Assembly (NCBI GenBank): GCA_023055505.1
Contig: JALIRH010000010.1
Location: 3,597,501 to 3,661,500 of the forward strand
DNA: 64,000 nucleotides
From: Callipepla californica brunnescens
Taxonomy: Eukaryota > Chordata > Aves > Galliformes > Odontophoridae
Direction of reading: 5' to 3'
Shown: piece by piece, positions 1 to 12,400 of the stretch
How positions within the stretch are numbered: position 1 is the stretch's first letter
Layout of the letters: every line of letters starts with the position of its first letter
Translations under genes and position numbers: made by a program
Notes under the pieces: generated by a model
Databases searched by the model: none
What the model was told of the DNA's origin: nothing
Seen by the model: only the letters and a program-made list of their open reading frames with translations

Positions 1-1897
1 ATACTGCACTCCCATAACTCCCTTGTGACTGTCCTGCTGCAGATGCTGGTGAGCCTGAGCTTTGGCAGCTGTGTTAAGCATTCAGGGTTTTTCCCCCCCC
101 CTCCAGCCCTGTCTTTCCTTATGTGATATATTATTGCATGAAATTATTTTACGTTAATTTTGCCTGTTTATTGGTAATGTCCCATTCTTTCTGTTGTTTG
201 AATGCAAATGCAAAAGATAGGTCCCTGGAGAAAGAGCAGGTCTGTTACTGGAAGATGAGACCATACCAGAGGATACAGAGTGAAATGCAGATGGTGTTGT
301 CAGCCTCTTAAATGTACAAATAAAGACAAAATGAGATTGTCCGTGCAGCTGGAATGAAATCATATGGCCTTGCATGTGTTCCTGCCATAGTGTATTTCCT
401 AGTGTGAGCAAGAGATGCTAAATTCTGCCTCATGCAGGATGTTGTTTGACCAAAAGCTCATACTTGTTCGTTACCAGCAGTAGAATAACATTTATATGTT
501 TTAACTTTTCTCAGGACAGTCATTTTTTTTTCCTACAGGACACCATTTAATTTTAAATGCTAATATGTATGTGGTTAATTAAGAAGCCAGAATTGACAAT
601 AAGGTTGGTAAGCTCCAAGGAAGAGAGAGAGGAAGATCATTACACTTCTGCTCATAGATAGCTATTTGTGAACCAGCTGATAATGTGCAAAATTAAGATT
701 TCGTAAGTGGCATTTTAAATGAATGGTTAATGGCTGAAGATTAATTAAACAGCCAGAGATGTTCAAAAGAGAAGCAAACAAAATCTTGTTTATAGGCCAG
801 TCACTTGCAAGCTTAAAGTGCAAACCCTAATGGCATATGGTATTTCCATTCAGCAGGCAATTGATGTAACTTGGACATTTTTCTTGAACAGAGAAATATA
901 CCTCACTGAATATGCTGCATAGATGGATAGATGTAGCATTGTGTGGTGTGTTTTCCTCCTTCTAATTAACAGTTGTCTAGTAGTAGGGCAGGCAGCGAAA
1001 TGCAAAATCCTCTGGGACTTGGTAATCCTAAATAAAATTGCTAAATCTTTTTTTTTTTGTAAGGTGTCAGGGAAATGGTTAAATGTGATGTGGTTGTTTC
1101 CCTGCTCTCCAGTAGCCTGTTCTACTCCATACACTTTGAGGTTTTCCAGGTGCCCAGCTTTTTGTTGCTTCAGGTTGTCTTCTGGTCAGCGTGAATCTCC
1201 TCAGCCCATCATTCGCCTTGCAGAATTGCTCTAATTAAGGAGAAAAGAGTATGTTTTCAGTCAGGTTTAGTCTGTACTGCAATTCAGGTTAAATGGCAAA
1301 TGTTAGCGTAGTCCTGTTTCCCTGACTGCAGAGAAACAACAAGCAGAAGGTCCGTATATTGCTCACAATTGTGAGGCTTATTCTTCCAGCAAGTCTTTTT
1401 CCAAGAAAGTATTTTTCTTTCGTTTTCCCCTTTTCAGCCCAACTCTTTTGTTAACTCTCTGCTGGCTTTCCCAGAGCTTCTGTCATTTTGCCTTACCAGC
1501 TTCTAGCTTCAGGATATGCAGGAAGCTCCAGAGGAAGCCCCAGTGTCTTTGCTTTGTGCAGGCTTTGCTGTGTTAGCCCACTGTGAGGTTAATATCCATT
1601 GCTTACCTCAGGAAACTCACTCTCTGTCCAGAACAGTGAGTTTCAAAAATTCTTAAGGTTTTTTTTTTTTCAGTTCCTACTAGTTAAATGGAAGAAAAAG
1701 GTTCTTTGTTTCACTATAGAAATAGTCTCAGTTTAGTAAAATCGACCAGTAGATGAGTGTGTGGGATTTTGTCTGTAAATAGCAAGACTCGTGTGTGAGC
1801 ATCCATGCATTCAGACTTCAAGTGATGACATGAGCTCACAGCAAACTCTTCCCTAACTTTTCACTTTGTTGAGATTAATTATTGGCTTCTGGTCACA

Positions 1898-1923
1898 TTA
1901 TTTATTTATTTATTTATTTATTA
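1898..1923. repeat. (TTTA)n microsatellite
   Basis: About six tandem copies of the tetranucleotide TTTA/ATTT are read directly from the sequence. It is intronic and has no obvious partner element. It could be polymorphic in length. Confidence 0.9.
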
Positions 1924-1994
1924 AGAACATTGAAAGTTTGACTGCTTGCATCCAGGCTACATGCCTAGGTCTGTACAGTGCTCACAGCTCAACT

Positions 1995-2040
1995 GTTCAA
2001 CTTACAGTGGAAAACACATAGTTCAACTTGCAGTGGAAAC
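1995..2040. repeat. Imperfect 26-bp tandem repeat, two copies
   Basis: The block GTTCAACTTACAGTGGAAAA at 1995 recurs at 2021 as GTTCAACTTGCAGTGGAAAC, with two mismatches in 20 bases. The spacing of 26 bp suggests an old local duplication. No function is implied. Confidence 0.75.
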
Positions 2041-3957
2041 TGTAGCACTCTGTAAGCATCTGTGAAGATGCAGGGAATTGTTGCCATTTTCTAAATGTGT
2101 AATTTCTACACTGATTTTCCTGCTGTCCCTATTTAGTGGGGATTTACATTGGCAGATCTTTAAGATTATTTTTTTTCTGCTAATCTTAATTCTTTTGTTT
2201 CAGTGAAATGACTTAACTCTCAAGATATAAATAGCTTAAAGCATAAGATCTAATGGGGCCACAAATCTGACCTGGGAGTGAGCTGATGGAAACCTACTTG
2301 TGGAGGGTTCAAGCATCTAATAGCAGGATAAACCAGTCGCTCTTAAACAGAGCTCAGGAGCTTGCTCCCTACTGAGGTCAAGATGCTACTGCTGAAAGGT
2401 TACCCAGGTACTTAGTAAGCACTGTTGCTGGCAGCAAGAATAGAGAGAAGCATGAATCAGAGCTTACGGTCAACAGAAAACCAAGAATTGATGCTGTTTG
2501 AAAAGCTGAAAATCACTCAATATTGTGCTAGCAAAAATACTGGGAGGACTGAAGAGATGTGATGGAAATGGCTTAATAGGCAACAGGATGCAGAATAAAA
2601 AGAGAATAATTGTGATTATTGTCTGACAGCTGTGCAGAGCGTGCAGCCGATGACAACCTCTTAAATGTGCTTTTTCAAATCGTGATAAGTCTGCTGGTAG
2701 AGAAAGTAATTCAAGGGGTCGTTGTATGCCATGAAAACACTTATTTCATCAGCTCAGTTCTTCTAATGTAGTTAAGTTGGTACATAACTCTGGACCTCTG
2801 TGACTGCCCTTCCATCCCTGGAACGAGGCCTGGCACCACATGAAGCTCACACGTGCAAGGGCTGATGAATGGTTTCTCTGGCAGGCCATGTAGCTACAGA
2901 TCATTTGTTGACATTGATCAAGGTACCTGTATTGATCCTGGGATGGTCTAAGAGAATTGTGACTGTTTTGTGGAGAGCAGTGCTCATAAAGAATGGAACA
3001 AGTAACTTGACTTTAACTGCATCTGAGAGAAAGTGAGGTCTTTCATTAGGGCAGAGGGACGTGAGGAAATAATGTTGCTTCAGGTAAATGCAGTGGTTAT
3101 CTTCTGTTATCACTAACATGTCCTGGATGTCTGGGGGCCATTTGTTAGAAAGCAGTGTAGGTGATTGCATGTAAGATTTTATACTCTACAGCTGTCTGCG
3201 AGAAAAGTAGCCGCCTTCATATTTTATTTAATTTTTTTGACCAAATCAAACTGAAGCAGAGAAAAACAAAACAAAAAAGACAACATACGATAAGATGATG
3301 TGAGTGGACTGAGTGTGAAATACCTCTAGAAAGTGCTAGAAGTTGAATAGACTTAACATAGTTGTAGAGCAGTAAATGTCCCCTTCAGTTAATCTCCCTT
3401 TTTTTGTTTCTACTCAGTTCCTTACTGCTGTGGCAGTTGGTCAGTGTGACATTGTGACATTCCCCTAGTGTCACCTCCTCAGTTGAATCCACACCCTGGG
3501 AGATGATAGCCCCTTCCCTACAGAGACTTGGCAGCAGTGAAGGGAAACAAGAAAGAGCCAGCTAGTGTTTGAGCATTTCAAACATCATCTTATTGTTTAG
3601 TCTCTGATGACCCATATTTATGGTTTAATTTTTCCATTCACTTAAATTTTAATCTTAAATAGGTTTTTTTCAACATAATGGTATCTTAGGGGCATTTCTT
3701 CACAAACCAGTATTAACTGGAAAATGTCCTTCAGCTCTGGGGTTTATCTGTTGTAAACACTTCTGCCCTTAAGCTTTGATGTCTGCTTAGTCCTGGTTAC
3801 GGTTATTACCTTGTAAATGGAAATCAACTGCAAATGATCATTATGGTATTTACATAAAATGCATGGAAACCAATTATTGTGCGACCGGCTCTGTAAGTTA
3901 AAGCATGGGACATGTTTCCAGTGCAAGTGTCGGGCAGCCTAGCAATTGAAAAAGCAA

Positions 3958-4063
3958 GCAACAGCACACCTTCAGAAGGATGGAAACAGGTTTAAAATGT
4001 GTTCTGTCAGGCAACAGCACACCTTCAGAAGGATGGAAACAGGTTTAAAATGTGTTCTGTCAG
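3958..4063. repeat. Perfect tandem duplication, 2 x 53 bp
   Basis: The 53-bp unit at 3958-4010 is repeated without mismatch at 4011-4063. The unit starts GCAACAGCACACC and ends TTCTGTCAG. Complete identity points to a recent duplication or an active minisatellite seed. A short open frame runs through both copies, but because 53 is not a multiple of 3 the copies are read in different frames, so it does not look coding. Confidence 0.95.
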
Positions 4064-7000
4064 TGGGGAGGGAGGATGTAGCAATTTTCTGTGTCAATAT
4101 CACCATAATGCTAAATTGGCTGAAAGAGAGCTTTAATTGAGCACTCCCATGCTTTGAGTGTGGTGCTGACCAGGGCACACGGGTTGCCCCTGCGCTGCTT
4201 CCAGGGTTGCTGCCCACAACCCATCCCCTCTTTGCAGGGCAGCGTGGCACAGCAGTGAAGTGAGAGCTGGCAGAGCAGCACTAGGGAACATCAGCAAGGC
4301 AGCACTAAGCCCGCTCCGAATTGTTCTGCACTGTTAGTACCCAAATCACAAGCAAACAGTCTGCAGCCCTTCACCTGAAAAAGGTGCTGTTTTCTTCCTT
4401 TGGCATTTTCTGCTGTCCCTCACTTGGAAAGAAGCAGGAGGCAGTTATTGTATGCCGCGGTGGACAGTGGCAGTGTTGAAGCACTGGCTGCTTCAGAGAG
4501 GGAGCGTAAAGGGGACTGGAGGAAAGGAATTGATCTTTTCCTCCTTTTCTCTGTAAATACCACTGTCTGCACCAGTGCTGATGCTTTGACCTCTTTGCTA
4601 TGGAGCTTGAAAGGTCTCTCACACTTAGTGACATGTTGTGGCTCCAGAGCTGAACAGGCAGAAGTCATTCTCTTTCTTTGAGTGTCGCTGCAAATAGGTT
4701 ATCAATCTAAATATGATAAGTGCTCGGATATTCCTCCCCAAATTTGCACACATTACTCTTAAGTACTGGTATTTTTTACATGTCTGTGAGGCTTTGGAAA
4801 TGATTAACAGTATTCCTTCATACCTTTTAGCCTTTTATCTGCACTCTGCCCACTATCTCATTACTATTATCCATGGCAAATACACCAAATGGCTGAGAAG
4901 CTCCATTGTTCCGGTGGTTTTCTTTTGAAGACCCCAGTGCACAGATACATGTTAATTTCCCCTTTGTGTTGAAACCTGCCTCTGAGGAATAAGATTACCA
5001 GTATTCAGTCTCTGGTCAGTGAAAACACTGATATCTTCTGAATGCTTTGTCTTGGTTCACGTTTCTAGTAGTACAGTGCATTTATAGAAGTGGTCTCTTT
5101 TTTTTTGTGATGCCCGTGGAACATCAAATTACTGTCCCCTGCCTTTAGGAAAATTATTTTAACATGCTTTCTAACTGCTTTTCTTATTCCTGGGGTTGAG
5201 AAATGATGCATATAGACACCTGCTCTTGTGAGTGGGTGGAAATTGAAAATTGTGCCAAGAAAAAATGCTGTTTGGCAGAAAAGTTTCAAAATAATCATTG
5301 TTTAGTGTGTGGCATAAACAAAAGAGGTTATGTAAAGTTTGTGGGCTCTAGTTGGATGAAGTCACTTGTGGGTTTTTAGCCTCTCTCCTAGCAAAAATGA
5401 GTGCTGACATCAGAAAAGCACTGTTAAGAAGTACTGGTTTCCTCATCAGCTTTGAAAGATATCTAGGAAGCTGCGGGCACTGAAGTCAGTGCAGTTTCCT
5501 TCCACCTTTACAGCAGAGCCACAGTTGTGCTCAACTAACAGCAGGCAATCCCAACCACAAAGAAAACAGTTTTCTTTGAAATGGGTCAGGAAACAGCCAA
5601 TCGATTTATAGGTTACAAATGTGAGTTTGTGTTTACTGGGTAGAGATTTGACAGTTTGCATTTGCATTACATACATACTTAAATAAATTCAGTGGTGTAC
5701 GCTTCATTGCTATAGCGGTTGGAAGTAACACGTGGTAGTCACTATGTATGATAGGATAGCAGCAGTTGCCACAGTACATAAAAGGATACAAGAACAGATG
5801 AAATCATTAATGCTTTCATATTGTATCCTGTCTTATTTCTGATGTGGTAACATGCCTGGTACTTAATGGGGCATATCTTTGAAAAAAACAGCAGGTATGG
5901 TGTTCCGGAAAACATGAAAATCTGCAACCTTATATCAGAGGCCAAAGTGATATTTTGGATCTGACATTTAAAAAAAAAAGAAAGTACAAATTGTGTGTCA
6001 TTGTCACTGTTACATAAGTTAGAAACTGCAAATTTATGTTGCACCATTTGAAAAGCAAATTATAGCATGTGGATTCATATCTGTTCTCCAGGAAGAAGAC
6101 TGATGTGCAAATTCTCTTTCCATCAGAGTGGCAAAATTTCTGTTGATTGAGGTGGGAAATCTGGGAAATCAGAAGTGATTCCTGTGTCTGGTTCTCTCTG
6201 AAAGAATGATGAAGTGATGTTCATTTCTGTTTTATACTTATTAGTTTTACAACCATATTACTGTAACTTGAGCTTTTTTGCCATACGTCTACAGGACTGT
6301 TTTTGTGAACCACTTTTGCCTGTTCTTTGCATCACACTATTGACAAAATGAGATTTTTGTCTTTTTACTCCAAAGTTTATAGCATAGAATACAGCAGAAA
6401 TCCATACAAAAAAAAAAAAAGTCTGAAACATTAATTGAACTAGACTACAGCATTTAAAGTAACCTATTCTATCGTCCATTTACCTCCCACATGAAATGAA
6501 AACTCTATTTTGATCTGAACTGTCACAGATAATTTCTGCACATAAAACACATCCAGAGACAGCTTTCAAATGGAGTTGTCACTTCTTATTTAGCAGGCTG
6601 GGGACTCTCTATTGTTGTCAAACCTTCTTTGCAAAAGCATCACTAACACACTGATATGCACAGTTGTATGTAAGAGGAGGAATGATTGCACAGCCTCCGT
6701 GAAACAAAAAATTATATATAGGTGCTGGAATCCTAGGAGAAAATGTTTTTAGACTACTTTTAAGCAGATTTTCATACTGTATGCTGTGTGCTGTTGTGGG
6801 GATGCACTGTGTTTTAGTATTGTGAGGTTTTAGTATGAATAGTCATGATTAACATTTAAAAGCTACTAACCAACTTTCTGTTATTTTCCCTAACTTCTAT
6901 GGGACCAAGAGTTTGGCTCTTGTATCTTCACAAATTTCAGAATTTCTTAAGCAAGTGCAGTGGGTATATCTCTAAACTCTGAGCACAGAGCTGCTGCCAC

Positions 7001-7877
7001 AGAGCGTATTGCATCGTACATGCAGAGGCAGGGCTGTGGGCACTCTTTTCTCCTGGTGGTGGCCAGCATGGCCAGGTGGAAGATTGTTATAGATGATGAC
7101 AGCTTAGAAGTTGAGAAAAACACTCTGAAGACTTAATATTCTACTAACATTGTTTGCCCTGAAACTTGATGTATTTTTATGGAAGAAATTTGCCTTTTGG
7201 CTTCATCTATATTCTCTTGAGATCACAAAATAGACTTCTTCTGCACCAGGTTTGAGGGTGAAAACTTTGGTTAGTGTGGTGAGTTGTCCTTTACTGCTTT
7301 CTCTACAACTGCTTCACTGTTCAGTATTGAACAGTGCTGTTGTCATTGTGGTAAAACATATCCAGCAGAGTGCTCTTCCATCCCAACCCCACAACCACAA
7401 CTCAGGTAGCAGATATTTGCTGATCTGCCTGGCAGGCATGACATCAGATAAAAAGGTATGTTCAGGAGTGACACACAGGCGAGGCCCAAGAAGCAGGGCC
7501 CTGTGTTTCCCCATCCGCCTGAGGCCTGCAGGTGCTCTCTGCAGTGGGGGATGCTGAGCAGCAGGGCTGGACAGAATCACCTGATGTGTGGAAACAGAAA
7601 ACTAGAGGTGAGGGCCCCAGCATAGCTATACAAAGCCAAGTGCCTGTTGTGGGGACCACATCTTTGGCAAAGAAGCAAAACGGAGTGGAAATTACGTTCT
7701 GGTTCCTGAAGTGCATGCCAGCAGAGGTGAGGGTCCTTGATCAGTATACCTCACATCCTTTCCTGGCGAGGGACAGGATGGTGAGCAGGCTTCTCTGTTC
7801 CTGCCTTTGCCTGTAAATGTATTGTGTTCATCAATCAATTCTAATTGCTATCCTATGGGGAGCAGTGAATTAGACAG

Positions 7878-7895
7878 AAAAAAAAAAAAAAAAAA
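7878..7895. repeat. Poly(A) tract, 18 nt
   Basis: An uninterrupted run of 18 A is seen directly. No retroposed coding body is recognisable upstream, so it is treated as a simple homopolymer. Confidence 0.9.
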
Positions 7896-8595
7896 GTAAT
7901 TTTCTATATTAATGGAGAATGTACTTGAATGCTGAAGAGTGAGGGAAAGAAAAATCTCATGGTTTCTGTGGTTAAGTGAGTGGTAACGCGCTTCCACAGG
8001 GCTTTCAGACAATGACCATCACAGGAAAAATCCAGCAGATATAGGTGATCTCTCCTGCTGCAGCAAGGCCACTGCAGCCCGCAGCAATTGGCTTGGCCCT
8101 CACCACAGACACTGGGAAGGTCGGTGCCCTCATGGGCTTGGTGTCCTCTTAGAGGCAGACATGGGCCGCTTCCCCCCACCCTGCCCTCCAAACCAGCCTG
8201 CTGATGGTCTGCTCCAGTCTGAAGGTGACTGCTTGAGTTAATGTTGATGTGCTTTGCTGAGAGCACAAACACCATCCAGACAAACCACAAAGCATGCTTT
8301 TCTGCAATTCTGCCTTCAAAATGCTAAGCGAACGTGTCCTGCAGCAATGCCAGTCACTGGCTCCTGGGAATACACCTCAGCAATAGTCACACCCTCATTT
8401 CAAAGGCAATATGTGAGGCCATTATGTGAGCAAATACAGTGCATGTCAGTGAAAATCCATTGATGATGATGAATTTTGGTTACTGTTGACTGCAGCCAGA
8501 TACAGGATGATGAGTAAGGGCTAAAACATTAGCCCTTTAGCCCTGTAGGTTCTTGCTGTGAACAGGTCAGAGTTTCATAAGAGCTCAAGCAAAAC

Positions 8596-8790
8596 ATGAA
8601 AGGGAAAAAAAAAAAAGAAAGAAATGCTGGAGATAAGACTCAGGGAAGAGACAGGAGAACAAGGAGGCAGAAGAATAACAAAACAAAAAAAAATCCTCAG
8701 GGAAAAAAGTGGAATGAAAAGATCTTTAAAAGGGAAGAAATTAAGAAATAGTAAAGTAAAGGATTAAAAAATAGGAAGAGTGCCAGAAGC
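8596..8790. repeat. Purine-rich tract
   Basis: Nearly 200 bases are strongly biased to A and G on the + strand, including A-runs, GAAAGAAA and AGGAAGAG motifs. It is a low-complexity segment with no clear repeat unit. Confidence 0.6.
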
Positions 8791-9400
8791 TTTTCTGTGG
8801 GAGGTTTGTGCAGAGAAAAGTTAATTCAAGTTTGAAAAAGTCCAAGAGTTGTAGAGAAAGCTGAATTGTTTGATTATTTTGAAACCTTCAACGAAAAATA
8901 TATGGGAAAGCTGTGAAAGAAAGTAGCTACTCAAATTACTCTTGTTCTGCTGTAGGGTGTGTTTGTTTAAAAACACTGTTGTGCCACCACTGTTCTAGTG
9001 TCCTGATGTTGATTGTTGAAGTGGATTAACCTTTTCAAGATTTTGTTTCAGTATCTTCATTTTTGTAAGTGCTTTGCATTCACATAATGTGATACAGCTG
9101 ATGTGCCTCTTTCCAGTAAGAAGCGTAGAATTCCAGAGAAGTCTTGTCTTTAGATCAAGGTGTAATACTGTTCCCCTTCATTATTATAAATATGCTTTTA
9201 TATAAATACAGGCAATTTCAGCTTCTCTTATTTCCAGAAATCAGTGCAAGCATGGTGCTTTGTGTACATGCAGTGGAAACTTAGAGCTTGAACCGTATAG
9301 AACACATACTGAGCTGCCCCATGTGGACGGGTGGTGCCTTCTGTACGTGCTTCCCTGGTTGATGATACCAGATAAGTGAGTGTCCCTTGTTGTGCCATCA

Positions 9401-12400
9401 CCAAATGTGGCAAGCAGGGGGCTCCTGATGTGCCCAAAGTGGTTTTGTGGTGGGACACATCTACCAGGACCTCTTCTAGGGTGCCAGTGCTGCATCCTCA
9501 GTGTCAACGAGGGGTTGCTTTCTGCACTGGTCTTGTTCCTGTTACAGAATAGAGGCAATGTCAGGAGAGCTTTGGTTCCTTGGTCTTGGCTCAGAATACA
9601 TAAATCTTCAGCCACTGTTCCCTCATCTTCCAGGCTTTTGCTTTTAGTCTTCTCCTGTCAGCTTGGGCCATATTCTCCAGGGTAAGATTTCTCATCATTT
9701 TATAAGAAGGAATAGGACCTCTGGGTTTTTCTGAGTTGCCGCCAATCTGGTGTTAACAGCTGGGCCCGGCAGCAAGGACAACGACAAGGAGTGGTAACCA
9801 TCCACATGAGATTTAGATGAACTGTTCTTCCATTTGCTTCTGGTAGTGCTTTAGCAGCATGATCATAGTTGTGTTCACATCATCCATCATTAAATGCCCG
9901 ACTTAAGAAACAAGGTTTTTCTTGGTGAAAGGAGAGGTGGACTGCTCTGCACTGAGAGCAGGGCCTTGTGTTCTCAGGCTGCAACTGGTTTACCTCATTT
10001 ATCTGTTTGTTACTTTCAGGTTTACTTTTTCAAGTGTTTTGGTGTGAGGATTTGGTGCAACACAAATGCTTCTATGAGAAAATTTACAGTTGAGGCTTAT
10101 GTAGTATAGAAGAACTAAGCAGCAGTCCCTGGGCGCAGACCTGCAGTTTTGGCAGTGATGGAGGGGAGCAGTGGGTGTTTGGACAAGTGCACAAACCATC
10201 CCCTCCTCCCACCTGAGGAAGCTGCCACTGCCAGGGGAAGTTTTTGTGACTGCGGGGGGCAGCTGCTGCACCCACATGACTCCCATCAGGGGTGGCAGCA
10301 ACAGGAATAGGATCTGTGCTCAGCGCAGTCTGGCACACAGCAATTGTCCCACTCTTGTACTAATCATCTTCCCCCACCCCAAAAATTCTGTTTCATTCCC
10401 ACCCTCATCCCTTCTTCCTTCACCCCAGCCTATGGAAATCTCTGCTGCCTCCCCCTGAAGCCTGCTCTGCCAGTGCTGAATTGCGTTTTACCACCCCACA
10501 GATGAGAACAAAATAAACTACTTTATCTCCATCATTTGGGCAGCAAAATGCAATTTGCTGGTGTTGCTGCAGATCTCAGAGCCAACCCTGGTCTAGAGGC
10601 TTTTATCACTTTGCAATCTAATCTGCTGAATACCTCTTGCATTGAAAGAAAATGTTTTTTTCTAAGGCAAAAAAAAAGTCTGTGTATTTATACATGCATA
10701 AGCCCACAATGATAAACATGTTCTCATGTATCTCTATATGTACATACGTACATCTATATAAATAAAAAATACATATAGCATTTAGGAAGTCCACACCTAA
10801 CTTGCTAATGTCAGCTACGGCTGATAGACAGCTAAGTCAGACTCTTTTTATAGTCCATTTCTAAAATGAAACCATAAATTTTAAAGCCGGGCTTCATCAT
10901 TGCAGAGAAAAAAGCTTTTCCAGTCTATTGATGAAATATAACATTTGATAGGATTTATGAGGCCCAGATTCGGGAGGATCATTTGCAGAGCACTTAAAGC
11001 TGCTTTTTCCTGCCCTTTGCCTTCCCTCCTCCCAAATACACATACCAAAAAAATCCATTAGTAATGAAAAATTATTAAGGAAGATTTTTCTTGATTCCAT
11101 ACAAATGTCAATTTGAGAGAGAAAAAGAGGAAGAAAACAGTTGCAGGAGTTTTTACAGTAGAGAGCTCTCGTAAAGCCAGGCTGATTATTAATAAATACA
11201 CAGTGTGATTTGCTGTAATACAATCATTTGTAGTGTGTGTATACCTGCTTTTAATCACACAAGGTGGATTTTATTTTTGATCACATAAAGGCATGCTCAC
11301 AAACCAATCACACAAAGTTAAAAATAAAAGCGACCAGCTTCTTGGTGTCTTGATAAAGTTTCCTTCTGTCTTGTGTTTCCAGAGTGATAGTTTCAGTGGA
11401 AAACATCTTCAGTAGCTTGTGATCACAGTATCTGTCAAATGGTAGGAAATGAATAAAACTGCCAGACAGTGTCAGATTTATTAACAGCTCTAAGAAAACC
11501 AAAATTAATGCATTTTCTCATCTTTGATGGGTTGAAATGTCCATGTGCTGTACTTATCTTAATGGACACGTGAAGGAAGTAGCACTCATCAATTAAGTCT
11601 CTCATTAAGCTGACTACAGCTTAATCTGGAGCACATGCGGGAGGAGCTCTGTCCTTACCGTACTGTGCCTCTAGGTGCTCGCGCAGCGAGGAAGCAGCTT
11701 CATGCTGCCTGCAGGGCCAGCAGACCAAGCTGGGGACCAGGGGCTAGTAGTCCTGGAAGGCGGATTGGGGTCAGCCACACTAACCCATACAGCTGCAATT
11801 ACAATGAGAGGTGTTGGCCCTGACTTCCATTGGAAAACTCCATTTCCTACTGTTAATAACCAGCCTTCAAATGTTTGGGTTGAAAACACTCATGTAGGAG
11901 GTGTGCTGGAGCTGAATTTCAGTGGAACATGATGACAGCTGTTTTGGGGGGCCAGGAGGGAGAAGATGAGGGGTTGTTTTGTCTATCTAACAAGTGAAAA
12001 TAAGCATATGATTCTTTCAGTAGGAAGCTGTAGTCTTTCCATACTGTGGAACAGGGGCTTTATATTTAGGAAGGGAACACAGCCCAGTCTTACACCAGAC
12101 TGTGCCTTTTGCCACCCTTTGAACAGAGGCAATTTGACTAAAGTGTAAGATTGGGAGTACTTCCCACACACAGGATGGAAACTTGGCTGGTGACTTTACT
12201 GAAAGCACTATCCCTGCACTGCTAGAACCTAGGCAGACGTTCTCAGCAGTAGCAAAAGGCAAAAGCAGAAGAAGGTCTTTTCTTTTGACACCTTGGTGCT
12301 ACAGACTTCATGCTCTCCTAATGCGTTATATATGAACACATGCACATGAAACAATGCAGGAAGGAAGAAGTGATGTTGAGTGTCCCAAGCCACCAGCAGT

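Larger units (their letters stand above)
1..3957 (+). other. PARD3B: Intron upstream of exon A, part 1
   Basis: No coding exon is recognised here. Open frames are short (103 codons or fewer), lack family resemblance and are not flanked by a convincing acceptor and donor pair. The segment holds a C-tract ending in an acceptor-like CCTCCAG at about 93-106, a (TTTA)n microsatellite at 1898-1923, and a pair of similar 20-bp blocks at 1995 and 2021. The rest is AT-rich unique-looking sequence. Confidence 0.6.
4064..9400 (+). other. PARD3B: Intron upstream of exon A, part 2
   Basis: No exon is recognised. The segment includes an A18 tract at 7878-7895, a GC-richer patch at about 8040-8220 and a purine-rich stretch at about 8596-8790. 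Open frames here (up to 128 codons, antisense, at 7904-8290) match no family I know and have no splice-site support. Confidence 0.6.

Noticed and set aside
93..106. Acceptor-like C-tract plus CCTCCAG near the window start
   Set aside because: The sequence after it does not read as any part of PARD3B and has stops in all frames within a short distance or no plausible donor.
7904..8290. 128-codon antisense open frame over a GC-richer patch
   Set aside because: No family resemblance; openness is explained by local GC content. No promoter or splice support.
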